Assembly: GCF_900112205.1 (NCBI RefSeq)
Contig: NZ_FOKW01000014.1
Location: 1-64,000 of the forward strand
DNA length: 64,000 nt
Source: Natronobacterium haloterrestre
Lineage (GTDB): Archaea > Halobacteriota > Halobacteria > Halobacteriales > Natrialbaceae
Reading direction: 5' to 3'
This document shows positions 33,612 through 42,599 of the stretch, piece by piece; the stretch's first letter is position 1, and every line of letters begins with the position of its first letter. The notes beneath the pieces are model-generated. The model was not told where the DNA came from. It worked only from the letters and a program-made list of their open reading frames with translations, and did not search any database. Both the position numbers and the translations under genes were made by a program.

Positions 33612-34286
33612 ATGAAAGCAGTATTTCAGGGAGAATTTCACATCTCTTCTACGGACAGAGAATCACTTGACTCACACTTAGACGCAGATGCAGATGCATT
33701 GTTCGTGGAACAGAGAGAAGACCGTGCCAGCCCGGACAACTGGTCTATCGGCTACCTCTCCTTCCTGATCGGTGCCCTCACACTGTACTGGCTGCAAGCA
33801 GCGCTCTACGACGGACCGGACATCAAAGAGAAAGCAGAGATCCCTGTCTACGACGAAATTGACACCGATCTCCCAGAACTATACCCCCGATTTCCTAAAA
33901 GCTGGATACTTGGCTCAGGGATTATCTCCGGCTTAGTCTTCGCTGCCGGGTTGTTCGTCCCGGTCTATCCGTTTCCATTTATTGATGCTCCAGCGGTTGC
34001 CTCCCTCGCCTTCACAGCAGTGGTTAAACCAATGATGGTGATCGGGGCACCGCTTTTGTTCTCCTTCTTCTTGATCATCCTTGAGGAACGACGGCTTGGA
34101 ACCCGTGACCAAGATATGGCGGAGGAAATCCACAGAAGCTCCAAAGAAAACGGGTACGATACTATTGTCGTCTCCTGCGGTGATGCACACCTCGATAGTC
34201 TTCCGGACTTGTTAGAAGAGAAAGGGTGGGAGACAGAAGTTAACGAGTCCGACCACAGTTGGGCAGCCAAAATCTGGCGCTGGTAA
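33612..34286 (+). CDS. TraB/TIKI-like membrane protein
   Basis: A 224-residue protein started at the ATG at 33612 (MKAVFQGEFHIS). Residues 7-38 (GEFHISSTDRESLDSHL, then ALFVEQREDR) resemble the G-x2-H and VxxE motifs of the TraB/TIKI family. Two to four membrane helices follow (WSIGYLSFLIGALTLYWL, ILGSGIISGLVFAAGLFV, MMVIGAPLLFSFFLIIL). The C-terminal VVSCGDAHLDSLPDLLEE parallels the family's second H motif. The family has suspected peptidase activity. The assignment is tentative. Confidence 0.5.
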   Translation: MKAVFQGEFHISSTDRESLDSHLDADADALFVEQREDRASPDNWSIGYLSFLIGALTLYWLQAALYDGPDIKEKAEIPVYDEIDTDLPELYPRFPKSWILGSGIISGLVFAAGLFVPVYPFPFIDAPAVASLAFTAVVKPMMVIGAPLLFSFFLIILEERRLGTRDQDMAEEIHRSSKENGYDTIVVSCGDAHLDSLPDLLEEKGWETEVNESDHSWAAKIWRW

Positions 34287-34455
34287 CCCTCATTCTTGAT
34301 TCTCACGACGGGACTCGACGGCTGGCAAGAACTCCCCGTCCCGCAAAGCCCGGAACGGAATACCTATTCAAATGACATTCTCGATTTCTATGTAGCTGCC
34401 GGTCAACCAGAGGGAGAAGACTAAACCAGTCAATCGAGCAATACTCTATCTAAGT

Positions 34456-35874
34456 ATGGGTGAGGGCTTCACAGACGATATCGACCTCTCTGATGACCCA
34501 CTTATTGACGCAGTCCGAGACGAACTTAGTGAACAACTCGAGAACCTCGACGAAGACGAATTAGACGATGTCAGCCTGGAAGACATCCAGAATGTCGTAG
34601 AAGAATCCGTGGAGGGATCCATTGAGAAGCTTGCTACGGACACCTACGAACGGATCCTCAGCAATGACAAAGGTCTGGAACGGTATCACGAAACTATCGA
34701 AGGCTTCCAGGAGAGACTTGAGGAACGATGGGGAGAACCCCTTGAACTTCTCGAACGGCTCATCATCTGGTCAATGGAATGCGGCAGAGCAATCAACCAG
34801 AATCACGGATTCCAAGCCCGGCAGGAAGACAATTACCAGATTGAAGCCCTTCTACACCTGCACTCCCGATCTGTCCAAGTCGCTTTAGAAATCCACCACT
34901 TGCTGAAAGGCGGATTTGCCGACGGAGCATTTGCCCGCTGGCGATCACTCTACGAACTCTCTACCACCACTTCATTCATCTCCAAGTACGGCGAAGACAC
35001 AGCAGAACGCTTCCTCAACTACCACAACGTCTGGGAATATTACTTCGCTGAGACCTACCAAGAGCACCAAGACGACCTCAATGTCGAATCCCTTGAACCC
35101 GAAGTCCTCGAAGAGCTCGAGGAAATTAAAGACGAACTCGTAGACCAGTTCGGTGAATCCATCGACGACGGCGGGCGTGGATCTGGCTGGGCAGCTGAAG
35201 CACACAGCGGCCAGAGTATGAGAAAAGAGGTTGATTTGGAACATCTCTATCCGTACTATAGACTGGCCTGCGAATCCGTCCACGCAGGGTCAAAGGGAAC
35301 GCTTGACCGATTAGGAATCATTCGCCACGAGGACATCGAACAGCCAGGTGTATTGCTTGCAGGTCCCTCGAACGCCGGACTGAATCTTCCAGGTCAACTC
35401 ACGGCGATCTCTCTCGCACAGGTTACAACCGATCTGTTAATGATGAGTGTAAATTCCCGGTCTGTGGCCGATATGATGGGGATGCAGATGCTTGTCGACG
35501 ATATCGAGCAAGAGTTCGCTAATGCCTCCGAAGCTCTTGAACAGGACGACCGAGAGGCTACTGAGGAATGGGCGAACCAGGACATTGTAGATATCGCGTT
35601 GAATCACCTTAACCGGTCAGACCTGTTCTCCGAGGCCTTCTTCGAGGAACACACGGACTTCGATTCGCTGGAAGAGTTCGAAGACTCACTACCTGTTGGC
35701 CTTGACAATGTGAAAGGCGGCGACTCGGTTGATCCTGACGTCGATGAAGTTGTCCAGGCCCATTCGGAATTCGAGTCGTTCCGAAATCTGGTTGATACTG
35801 CAATGGAGATCTGGGTACACCGAAATATCGATCTCTCAGAGTACGATATAGACAATGACGCTTTTTCTGATTAA
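34456..35874 (+). CDS. DUF5677-family protein
   Basis: A 472-residue acidic protein. The core (residues about 130-290) has HSRSVQVALEIHHLLKGGFA, ARWRSLYELSTTTSFISKYG, FLNYHNVWEYY and YYRLACESVHAGSKG, the pattern I associate with DUF5677. The helical N-terminus (20-75) is coiled-coil-like. DUF5677 proteins are of unknown activity but recur in defence islands. It is the last gene of the low-GC island. Confidence 0.6.
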   Translation: MGEGFTDDIDLSDDPLIDAVRDELSEQLENLDEDELDDVSLEDIQNVVEESVEGSIEKLATDTYERILSNDKGLERYHETIEGFQERLEERWGEPLELLERLIIWSMECGRAINQNHGFQARQEDNYQIEALLHLHSRSVQVALEIHHLLKGGFADGAFARWRSLYELSTTTSFISKYGEDTAERFLNYHNVWEYYFAETYQEHQDDLNVESLEPEVLEELEEIKDELVDQFGESIDDGGRGSGWAAEAHSGQSMRKEVDLEHLYPYYRLACESVHAGSKGTLDRLGIIRHEDIEQPGVLLAGPSNAGLNLPGQLTAISLAQVTTDLLMMSVNSRSVADMMGMQMLVDDIEQEFANASEALEQDDREATEEWANQDIVDIALNHLNRSDLFSEAFFEEHTDFDSLEEFEDSLPVGLDNVKGGDSVDPDVDEVVQAHSEFESFRNLVDTAMEIWVHRNIDLSEYDIDNDAFSD

Positions 35875-36142
35875 CCAGGTAGAGCCAGTCCAAAGTACAT
35901 ATTTCCTCAGCGATAAACTGTAGGTATGACTGCATCTCCGCGCCGAAGTGAGGAAATCGACGCTCGTGAGGTGGGACAAACACGCCAGGTCGCGCACCCT
36001 TTCCCTCGGTTTTAGGGATAAATCCCAGACCGGGTCTCGAGGTTGTGGCTACGCGCGCAGCGAAGCGATCACGGAGCGAAGGGTAGGGTGGCGAGGTCTG
36101 GGTCGGTCCGGCACACAGCAAAAAGAAGGCTGCTCAGACTGG
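35875..36142. other. Island border with a gene fragment
   Basis: Holds a 29-codon frame from 35926 (MTASPRRSEEIDAREVGQ) that ends at TAG, like the N-terminus of a lost gene. Base composition rises sharply in GC after about 35940. Probably the right edge of the 27-36 kb island. Confidence 0.4.
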
Positions 36143-36440
36143 CTATGCTTCCCACCAGTGACCGCGCTCAGGGAAATAAAGAGTTGACCAGCCAGTGACG
36201 GCCAGTGAGACGCGTCCTACGTACCAACTTCTCGCCGCTTCGTGGATGCGCGCCCGTTCGCCTTCCTCGATCCAGGGGGCATTCGATTTCTCCCAGATCG
36301 TCACCTTCGTTTGCCCGCTCTCGTCTGCGAAGAGGCCAACTTGAGCGATGGCTGGGGAGTCACTATTCCAGAGCACCTCGATTCCTTGCGATCCGATGTC
36401 CTCAAGGGCGTCAATGGGTACGGTGCCCCCTGTCAGCTGT
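36143..36440 (-). pseudogene. 5'-truncated OB-fold (RPA-like) gene
   Basis: About 98 codons with no proper start: LTGGTVPIDALEDIG ... SPAIAQVGLFADESGQTKV then TIWEKSNAPWIEEGERARI and SWYVGRVSLAVTGWSTLYF. This is an OB-fold strand pattern as in haloarchaeal RPA-type single-strand-binding proteins. It is cut off by the adjoining PIN gene at 36433, so only the C-terminal OB domain remains. Confidence 0.6.
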
Positions 36441-36942
36441 TGCCGGCGACTAGGTCCTCAATGAACTGGAACCCGTTCACAAACGTCACCGAGTCACCGT
36501 ACCCCTCGCTCGCGAGCACAGTCTCGGCCCCCTCGCCGGCCGCGATGTCGGTTGTGTAGATGTACACCTCGGTCGCTGTCCCCGTACTGAGGTGCTGGGC
36601 AGCCAGCGCAGCGAGGGCGGCGTCTGCCCGTTCAACCTCGTCGGCAGGGCGGTCGTCGGCGTTCGCGATGTATCGCTGGACCCCATCCATCACACGCGAG
36701 ACGACAGGATCGGAGAACTCCAACGGCGCCGCAACCGTCGCCCAACCTTCGTCGATCGCAGCGTCGATAGGTGGCGTCTCGACGTCGGGGTCGTCGACGG
36801 TCAGCTCCTCGTACACTCGTTCGGGCAGGACAAAGGCGACGTCGTTTCGGCGAGCGAACCGTCGAACAGCCTGGTAGCGGCTATTCGACAGCTGCCCCAT
36901 CGCGACGAACAGGCCGGTATCGGCGATGTGGAGTGAGCTCAC
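36433..36942 (-). CDS. PIN-domain toxin-like nuclease
   Basis: A 169-residue protein. PIN acidic residues: Asp in HIADTGLFVAMG, Glu in PERVYEELTVDD, Asp in EVERADAALAALA, and Asp in IYTTDIAAGEGAE. PIN domains are Mg-dependent ribonucleases, usually toxins. Its start overlaps the stop of the upstream regulator by ATGA, a common haloarchaeal toxin/antitoxin-like pair. Confidence 0.8.
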   Translation of the reverse strand: MSSLHIADTGLFVAMGQLSNSRYQAVRRFARRNDVAFVLPERVYEELTVDDPDVETPPIDAAIDEGWATVAAPLEFSDPVVSRVMDGVQRYIANADDRPADEVERADAALAALAAQHLSTGTATEVYIYTTDIAAGEGAETVLASEGYGDSVTFVNGFQFIEDLVAGNS

Positions 36943-37529
36943 GCGTCGTCAGTATCGCCGATGTCCAACTCGTCGAGTCCCGCCCCAGTCTCCTCGATTT
37001 CGTAGTGCTCCTGGACGACGGGCCGGAGCGCCTGCAGGATCATCTCCGCAGCCAGTGGCGAGATATCGAGGTCCTCGGCCATCAGGCGGTGGGTCACATC
37101 ACCGCGTTCGCGGGCAACAGCGTAGGTTAGCGCGGTCGCGAGGCCGGCAACGCCGTGCCGGTCGATGTAGGTGTCGATGTCGGCATCCGTCTCGCGGCGG
37201 CCGACGGCGTCGATCAGCGCCGGCGTGATCGTGTACTCGCGGTCGCCGGCGGCCGTCGTCACGGTCAGGTCGATCTCCCGGGCGGCGTACCGGCGTGGCT
37301 GCTCGTCGTCGGTGATGTCGACGACGCCGGCGTCGACCAACCGGTTGACGTAGCTGTAGGCGGTCCCCTGGGCGAGCTCGAGGTCGTCCATCACGTCTTG
37401 GACGGTCGCCTCGCCCTCCTGGGCGAGGTACGCGTACAGCTGGGCGAGCTGTGGATCTTCCAGCAGGTCCGCGACTGACAGGAAGTCGCGAACGACGTCG
37501 CCGTCAGCGCGGTTCGAGGTGCGTGACAC
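36939..37529 (-). CDS. Winged-helix regulator, likely antitoxin of the PIN gene
   Basis: A 196-residue protein started at GTG 37529 (VSRTSNRADGD); the open frame is longer, but the upstream part lies opposite another coding trace. Residues about 20-75 are a winged helix (LAQLYAYLAQEGEATVQDVM, AQGTAYSYVNRLVDAGVVD). The C-terminal half carries HGVAGLATALTYAVARERG. A TATA-like TTTACTGTTT lies about 25 bases upstream. Confidence 0.75.
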   Translation of the reverse strand: MSRTSNRADGDVVRDFLSVADLLEDPQLAQLYAYLAQEGEATVQDVMDDLELAQGTAYSYVNRLVDAGVVDITDDEQPRRYAAREIDLTVTTAAGDREYTITPALIDAVGRRETDADIDTYIDRHGVAGLATALTYAVARERGDVTHRLMAEDLDISPLAAEMILQALRPVVQEHYEIEETGAGLDELDIGDTDDA

Positions 37530-37588
37530 GCTTCGTTCTTGATTACAGTTTACAGCGAAACAGTAAAGAGTGTTGGGGTCACTCCGCC

Positions 37589-37776
37589 GGCGTCGCGATG
37601 AGATTCTCCTCAAGATCGCGCGTCCAGTACGTCGCAAGCCCGCCCGGGCTACAGCGGGCGCACAACTGCAACGGCCCTTCCAGATGCCCCAGTTCGATGC
37701 GGAACCGTGTGAGCGCGATCGAGCAGGGACCGTTGTACCAGTTCTTCGCTGACGCACTACCGACGTGAACCGCTTG
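37589..37776 (-). pseudogene. Possible small gene or fragment
   Basis: A leftward frame reads VHVGSASAKNWYNG ... LTRFRIELGHLEGPLQLC then RCSPGGLATYWTRDLEENL-stop, in a style that looks coding, but I find no start codon. It is probably a 5'-truncated remnant, or it uses an unusual start. Confidence 0.4.
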
Positions 37777-37883
37777 ATCTCGAGGCGGAAGGGTTCGATC
37801 TCGAGACCTGTGACGAGACCCGAAAGCGACAGTTCAGGAGAGACCGAGACCAACGATAACCTCTCAATATACTGGTTGGTGTA

Positions 37884-38167
37884 TGATTTAGAGTCCCTGT
37901 CGAGACTGCGGAAAGCCTGTATGGGCCACACCCATCAACGCCGCCCCGACGTACGACGACTTCCATATCCGCCAGAATGTTGAGGAAACGCCAGATGAGT
38001 GCGACTACTGTGACGGGGTTTCAGTGGCTTACGTGCGAGGTAATCCAGACCCGTTCTACTCCTGCCGTGACCTCTCTGACCAAGAACCACCGTCTGAGGA
38101 ACGGTACTTCCGCAACTTCCCCAGCGCGAGACCAGCGTACACGAACCTCCGTTCAAGATTTAAATAG
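37884..38167 (+). pseudogene. Zinc-ribbon-like small gene with an amber codon after the start
   Basis: The frame reads M-I-stop(TAG)-SPCRDCGKPVWATPINA ... DECDYCDGVSVAYVRG ... NLRSRFK-stop at 38167. Two CxxC pairs suggest a small zinc protein of about 90 residues. Without another start codon it is either mutated at codon 3 or a remnant. Confidence 0.45.
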
Positions 38168-38224
38168 TAACACATCCCTCTGTCTGGTAACTTGCCAGCA
38201 AAGTCACCAGACAAAGACCGTATC

Positions 38225-38851
38225 ATGGTCTTGCAAGGGGAGTCCATTGATTTCGGTGTGGAATTCGACGGACCCGGTCCAAAAGGCGTCAAATTATTTG
38301 CAAACGGCGAGCTGGGTTTGGCTGACGAGGTTCACCCAGCTGAGACCGAGTGGACGTTCGACCCTACGTTCGAGAAACCTGGACAATTCACTCTCGAGAT
38401 TGTCGTTGAAGGCCCTGCTGAAGACGAGATGTGGAAGCTCACGAGTCGTGACGGTGACCTAATGCAGAGTATCGAAGAGGTAGAGCGGGTCAATGCTACA
38501 TGGGACGTGGTGGTGGCAGACCCCGACGAATTGTATCAAACTGATGCAGAACGGGTCAAAGGGCTGATTACAGACGCACTGGCACTATACGCACTTGGAG
38601 AGCTATCGTTCAAATCCGTGGTTCACCTGCGGAAGGTCCTCGCCGAAAACCTCTCCGACGATACCAAAGAGGAAGTCTCGTACGAGATAACAAGACTTGA
38701 CGACTTCATTGATACCCGGATGGAAGAACCCGGCGAATCTGAGGGTGACGAGGAAGAACCGTGGAGCCTCTTAATTGCACTCCCCGGGTGGGGTCGCTCT
38801 ATATACCGTCGCCTTCGAGAGTGGATCTCAAGAGGCGAGGAGAACACGTGA
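38225..38851 (+). CDS. Hypothetical protein with an Ig-like N-terminal domain
   Basis: About 208 residues from the ATG at 38225; a TTG at 38192 would add 11. The N-terminal 75 residues are beta-sandwich-like (ESIDFGVEFDGPGPKGVKLF, KPGQFTLEIVVEG). A helical middle (GLITDALALYALGELSF) and an acidic linker lead to an amphipathic end (WSLLIALPGWGRSIYRRL). Its stop overlaps the next gene's start (GTGA), so the two are coupled. Confidence 0.55.
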   Translation: MVLQGESIDFGVEFDGPGPKGVKLFANGELGLADEVHPAETEWTFDPTFEKPGQFTLEIVVEGPAEDEMWKLTSRDGDLMQSIEEVERVNATWDVVVADPDELYQTDAERVKGLITDALALYALGELSFKSVVHLRKVLAENLSDDTKEEVSYEITRLDDFIDTRMEEPGESEGDEEEPWSLLIALPGWGRSIYRRLREWISRGEENT

Positions 38852-39246
38852 TAGACGATATCTGCGAGTGGACAGCCGGCGTGATTGCGGTCATCCTGTG
38901 GGCTATCATCCTCGGCCACATCTACGGTTGGGCGGTGTCGACAGTGCCAGCCAGTTCGCCGTGGGGAGGAGTTCTCCACAGCGTATCGGAAATGGGCGCA
39001 GCAGCACTCGCGCTGACTGGCGGCGGGTTTGTCGGTGCTGTTGCAATCGCCCTTCGAGTATTCAGCGACTCGTTCGGAGGTCGGTCAACCGTGGATGGAG
39101 ATGCAGCGTTCAATTTCGTTCTCTCAATCATCGTCATTGGACTCGTCTCATGTGTCGCAATCTTGCTGATGGCACACTTGGAGACCTCCGTTATCGCACT
39201 CGAACCAGGGGACGACCTGTACATGCTTCTCTCCGGAGTTTTTTAG
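38848..39246 (+). CDS. Small multi-span membrane protein
   Basis: A 132-residue protein started at GTG 38848, chosen because it overlaps the previous stop by four bases. About four membrane helices: GVIAVILWAIILGHIYGWAV, ALALTGGGFVGAVAIALRVF, FVLSIIVIGLVSCVAILLM, and a weak last one. Its partner upstream is soluble with an amphipathic tail, so they may act together at the membrane. Confidence 0.6.
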   Translation: MIDDICEWTAGVIAVILWAIILGHIYGWAVSTVPASSPWGGVLHSVSEMGAAALALTGGGFVGAVAIALRVFSDSFGGRSTVDGDAAFNFVLSIIVIGLVSCVAILLMAHLETSVIALEPGDDLYMLLSGVF

Positions 39247-39431
39247 ATGTATGAACATAACTGTTATTCATATATCAGTGTCTCTTGATTACACCGTGGG
39301 TCTTCGAATCGCTTGATTCTAGGGTTTAGGCGGCCCTAGACGGTATCTTAGACGATAGTTATATGTGGTGTTAGCGCGTAACCTGACATGTCTCCCATTG
39401 AAAAGAACGAAACGGAGACGAGGCACAAACT

Positions 39432-40316
39432 TTGAGTTCGCAAGCAGACTCTCGAGAACTCAGTAGAGGGCAGCAAACTCTGCACGATGCAGTTAATTCT
39501 CGCCGGATTTACGAGCCGGTTAGAGGCGTTCATCCGCGGATTGAGCTTCCGGACGAGGAGTACGAGGAGTGGCTTGACGGCAACAGAGAAGTCGAGTACG
39601 TGGTAATCAACTTCTCGGATGCTGAGGAAGTCGTTGAGCGGGACGGAGACCTAAGCCAGGTCCTCGAGCCGTGGCATATCCCGTTAATCCTCGGTACAGA
39701 GCACGACGATGACGTGAACGAGCGTACTTTCCAGGACGTAGTGGATTTATTGGAGGTGGTTCAGCCGGCGATCTACGTTCCCGACGTGGTCTACAGCTAC
39801 AACTGGATGGACGAGGAGATTCAAGACAATGCTATCGAGGCATACATCGGCCATGTCAGAGATCTCCAGAAGGAGATTATCGAGCAGGACTTCGATGTCC
39901 GATTGATTCCGACAAACAAGGGCTGGAAGTACGAGCACTTCGTAGAGTACCGGGAATTATACAACGAGTTCGATTACGAGGAGTTCGCGTTCTACGCTGT
40001 CCAATACACCGGCGGTGATGCCGGGAACGCGATCAACGTGTTACATAGCCATGTCAGGAACTCCATCGCCGCCATAGACATGAAGGATATTTTCCTGATT
40101 GGACGGCTTGCGGGGGACGACCTGTTTGATTTTGCTCCGCGTGTTCGTGGGGCTACCGGACTTCGGCAGTGGAAAGATGCCTGTTCTACGGGGGACGGGC
40201 TTTCGCAGGATCCGTGGCCGGAGTTCCAGGAGAATCGGGAGGCCAAGCTTGCAGTTAATGACGGTCAGGAGCAGCGGCCTGTAAACGAGTTCAGCGACAA
40301 GAAAGAGGACAACTGA
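39432..40316 (+). CDS. TIM-barrel-like protein resembling tRNA-guanine transglycosylase folds
   Basis: A 294-residue protein started at TTG 39432. Repeating strand-helix units suggest a beta/alpha barrel: IPLILGTEHDDD, AIYVPDVVYSYNW, DVRLIPTNKGW, EFAFYAVQYTGG, KDIFLIGRLAGDD. The final APRVRGATGLRQWKDAC segment recalls the end of TGT/DpdA-type barrels that handle 7-deazaguanine bases. That likeness is from memory; no zinc site is seen, so substrate is open. The next gene begins 3 bases after its stop. Confidence 0.45.
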   Translation: MSSQADSRELSRGQQTLHDAVNSRRIYEPVRGVHPRIELPDEEYEEWLDGNREVEYVVINFSDAEEVVERDGDLSQVLEPWHIPLILGTEHDDDVNERTFQDVVDLLEVVQPAIYVPDVVYSYNWMDEEIQDNAIEAYIGHVRDLQKEIIEQDFDVRLIPTNKGWKYEHFVEYRELYNEFDYEEFAFYAVQYTGGDAGNAINVLHSHVRNSIAAIDMKDIFLIGRLAGDDLFDFAPRVRGATGLRQWKDACSTGDGLSQDPWPEFQENREAKLAVNDGQEQRPVNEFSDKKEDN

Positions 40317-40319
40317 ACA

Positions 40320-41552
40320 ATGTTTGTATTCCTTGGTTCGTACAGCGGAGGCGGCGGAGGAGGTTCGTCGGATGACGATGATTCGCAGGATGGAGGATCG
40401 ACAGATGACCAGTCTCAGACAGGTATTGATGATTTCGGCGGAGATGGTGAAGAAGTCGATGATTCTGATAGCGGTGCGGCTGCTGCAGGTGCGGCCGGTG
40501 CCGCAGGTGCTGCAGCTGGTGCTGGTGCCGCTAGTGGTGCTGCTTCAGGTGCCGGTACGGGTGCTGGTACTGTTGTCGAACCACCGGAAGAAGAAGATCC
40601 TGAAGAGGGTGAGGACGAAGAGGAGTCAGAGCCTGAATCACCGGAGATAGAAGAACCAGATCTCGAAGAGTCGGAAACGGAGCCGGAAGACGACATCAAT
40701 GAGCCTGAGACAGAGGAAGACACGGAAGAAGAGTACGATTTTGACGAGTCTGACGACGTTGAAGAGGATACGGAAGAAGAGGAAGACGCCGACAAAGAAG
40801 ACGAAGAGGATGAAGACGAGGACGAAGATAAGACAGTAGTCGTGGTCCAGGAAGTCGATGCGTTGAGCGCGATGTCCTGGGGCGTCCAGCCTGTGATGAA
40901 ACGTGTTGAGGAGTGCTACGGCGAAGACGTTGAGGTCTTCTACAAACCTGCTCCTGTCCGAGAGATCGATCCTGAGCAGGAGAAACAGAAGTGGAGAGAC
41001 GTCGGTCAGCAGCTGGGTATGCCTGTTGATCCTTCGTTCTGGGACGAGGATCCACCGGAGTCCACGGACCTGGTCAACAAGGCGTTCGAGGCAGCTATCC
41101 AGCAGTACCGTGGAGAGGATTATATCCGGGCGTTGTGGCAGCAAGGTGTTGCAACTGGCCATGACATCAACGACAGGGAGGTCCTGATCGACCTGGCGTC
41201 AGATCTCGGGATGGATCGGGAGCGTTTCGAGGACGATTTAGATGAGGTGGAACTGGAGTCTGGTGAGCGTGACGAGCTTCCGTTCACGTTTATGGAGATC
41301 CAGGGGAAGCCGGTGCCGAAGAATGGCCGTGTCCGGTACACGGATTTCAAGACTCAGTTCACGTTCCAGGGTATCGACGAGCAAAGTCTTCAGGACTTGC
41401 AGGGCTTCGTAGAGGAGCATGGTCCTGTAGCCACGCCCGAGGTCATGGAGGTCTACGGAATCCAGCGTCAGGAGGCGGTGCAACGTCTCCAGGATCTGGA
41501 TAGTGTTTCGTCGTTCAAGGCCGGCGGCGAGCGCTTCTGGTATCTCGAGTAG
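40320..41552 (+). CDS. DsbA/FrnE-like protein with a long low-complexity N-terminus
   Basis: A 410-residue protein in four parts: a Gly/Ser/Asp start, an Ala/Gly run (about 52-83), an acidic tract of about 100 residues rich in E and D, and then a DsbA-fold domain (about 178-320: VQEVDALSAMSWGVQPVMKR, WRDVGQQLGMPVDP, AIQQYRGEDYIRALWQQG). The CxxC redox site of DsbA is replaced (ALSAMSW). A C-terminal winged helix (EEHGPVATPEVMEVYGIQRQ) ends the protein. The domain is thus probably a binding fold and not an oxidoreductase. It forms a tight operon with the TIM-barrel gene. Confidence 0.6.
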   Translation: MFVFLGSYSGGGGGGSSDDDDSQDGGSTDDQSQTGIDDFGGDGEEVDDSDSGAAAAGAAGAAGAAAGAGAASGAASGAGTGAGTVVEPPEEEDPEEGEDEEESEPESPEIEEPDLEESETEPEDDINEPETEEDTEEEYDFDESDDVEEDTEEEEDADKEDEEDEDEDEDKTVVVVQEVDALSAMSWGVQPVMKRVEECYGEDVEVFYKPAPVREIDPEQEKQKWRDVGQQLGMPVDPSFWDEDPPESTDLVNKAFEAAIQQYRGEDYIRALWQQGVATGHDINDREVLIDLASDLGMDRERFEDDLDEVELESGERDELPFTFMEIQGKPVPKNGRVRYTDFKTQFTFQGIDEQSLQDLQGFVEEHGPVATPEVMEVYGIQRQEAVQRLQDLDSVSSFKAGGERFWYLE

Positions 41553-41567
41553 CTTGGAGTCAATCCT

Positions 41568-41732
41568 TTAGCAGGTGAGATTTATTCGTCGATTCCTGCT
41601 TCTCTGAACATTTTCTTTCTGTGATCGGCAGTGTGAGCAGGCGTGCAGGGTGCCGTCGTTGTCAGCGAATACTCGATTGTATTGGTCAGTGACGTGGTGG
41701 CCGCAGTTATCACAACGCAGGTTTGGTAAGGC
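41568..41732 (-). pseudogene. DUF7563-like zinc-finger remnant
   Basis: A leftward frame reads PNLRCDNCGHHVTDQYNRVF then TLHACSHCRSQKENV ... stop. The CxxC...CxxC pattern and VTDQYNRVF match small haloarchaeal zinc-finger proteins (DUF7563-like, from memory). No start codon is visible upstream; a TGA precedes it closely. Likely truncated. Confidence 0.5.
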
Positions 41733-41942
41733 CAGTCAGTTCGCCAGTGAAATCTTCGGAAACTGTGGAGGGGTAGATACCGGTGTGTATTGAGGTTCTC
41801 GGAAAGGGCTTTGTGTTATTACTGATGATCTTCTATTGTATCTGAGGCACTGCGACAGGTGCTAAAGCACGACTCTCTGCCAGATGACTAGACAGTAGCT
41901 CCGAGCCTCTTTTGTGTTGGTTAGGAAAGAATCGAGGTTACT

Positions 41943-42599
41943 CTACTCTGATGGCATGTTGGCCAGTTTGCGGACTGTTTCCTTGCGATCCGGGAGTAAG
42001 AGGATCATCACGATCGCGCCGAAGGCAAGGGCAGTGATCAGACCGGCCCACTCGACCGGATCGCCAGCTGCAAGCCTCTCGATTGCGCCGTTCTGGCTCA
42101 GCAGTATAGTGGCAACCGCTGCGATCAGTGCCCAGCTTCCGATGATCATTGTCGCGGTGGACCTGTTTGGCGGATACTTGATCTCCGGGTGAGCCTTCAT
42201 GAAGACAGACTTCGCACGGCTCCATGAGGCCGCTACAGTCGCGTACCAGGAAGCAACAGCAACCAGCGAGATAGCACTGCGAGTCTTGGTCGACTCGTTA
42301 ACTATCTTGGCCACTTCGATCCCGCTGATTTTGAGCTTCACTTTCTTGTCGTCGATTCCCAGTACCTCTCGCACCTCCTTGTCAATCCTGACGACTCCCC
42401 GGTCGTTGATACGCGAAATAGTGCTACAAGTTTCGTCCGGCAACTGTTTGACGTCGATTCCTTCGTCTTCGACTTTCACGACCTTGATTTCAGAGAGTCT
42501 AACGAGATCACCATCTGTGATATCAAGTAAATCCCGGATCTCGGAGTCGATTGTGACACTCCCCCGTTCATTCATATAAGCAATCGTTTGTTCGCTCAT
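41943..42599 (-). CDS. Tandem AbrB-domain protein with a membrane anchor
   Basis: A 218-residue protein. Two AbrB/SpoVT swapped-hairpin units follow each other: about 5-50 (MNERGSVTIDSEIRDLLDI) and about 62-105 (INDRGVVRIDKEVREVLGI). The C-terminal half has two or three membrane helices (MIIGSWALIAAVATILL, WAGLITALAFGAIVMILLL). AbrB units bind DNA in antitoxins and transition regulators; joining them to a membrane segment is unusual. Confidence 0.7.
   Translation of the reverse strand: MSEQTIAYMNERGSVTIDSEIRDLLDITDGDLVRLSEIKVVKVEDEGIDVKQLPDETCSTISRINDRGVVRIDKEVREVLGIDDKKVKLKISGIEVAKIVNESTKTRSAISLVAVASWYATVAASWSRAKSVFMKAHPEIKYPPNRSTATMIIGSWALIAAVATILLSQNGAIERLAAGDPVEWAGLITALAFGAIVMILLLPDRKETVRKLANMPSE

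Noticed and set aside
36939-37931. A 330-residue form of the winged-helix antitoxin
   Set aside because: The first 134 residues are Arg/Ser-rich and antisense to another trace; the winged helix begins after the GTG at 37529.
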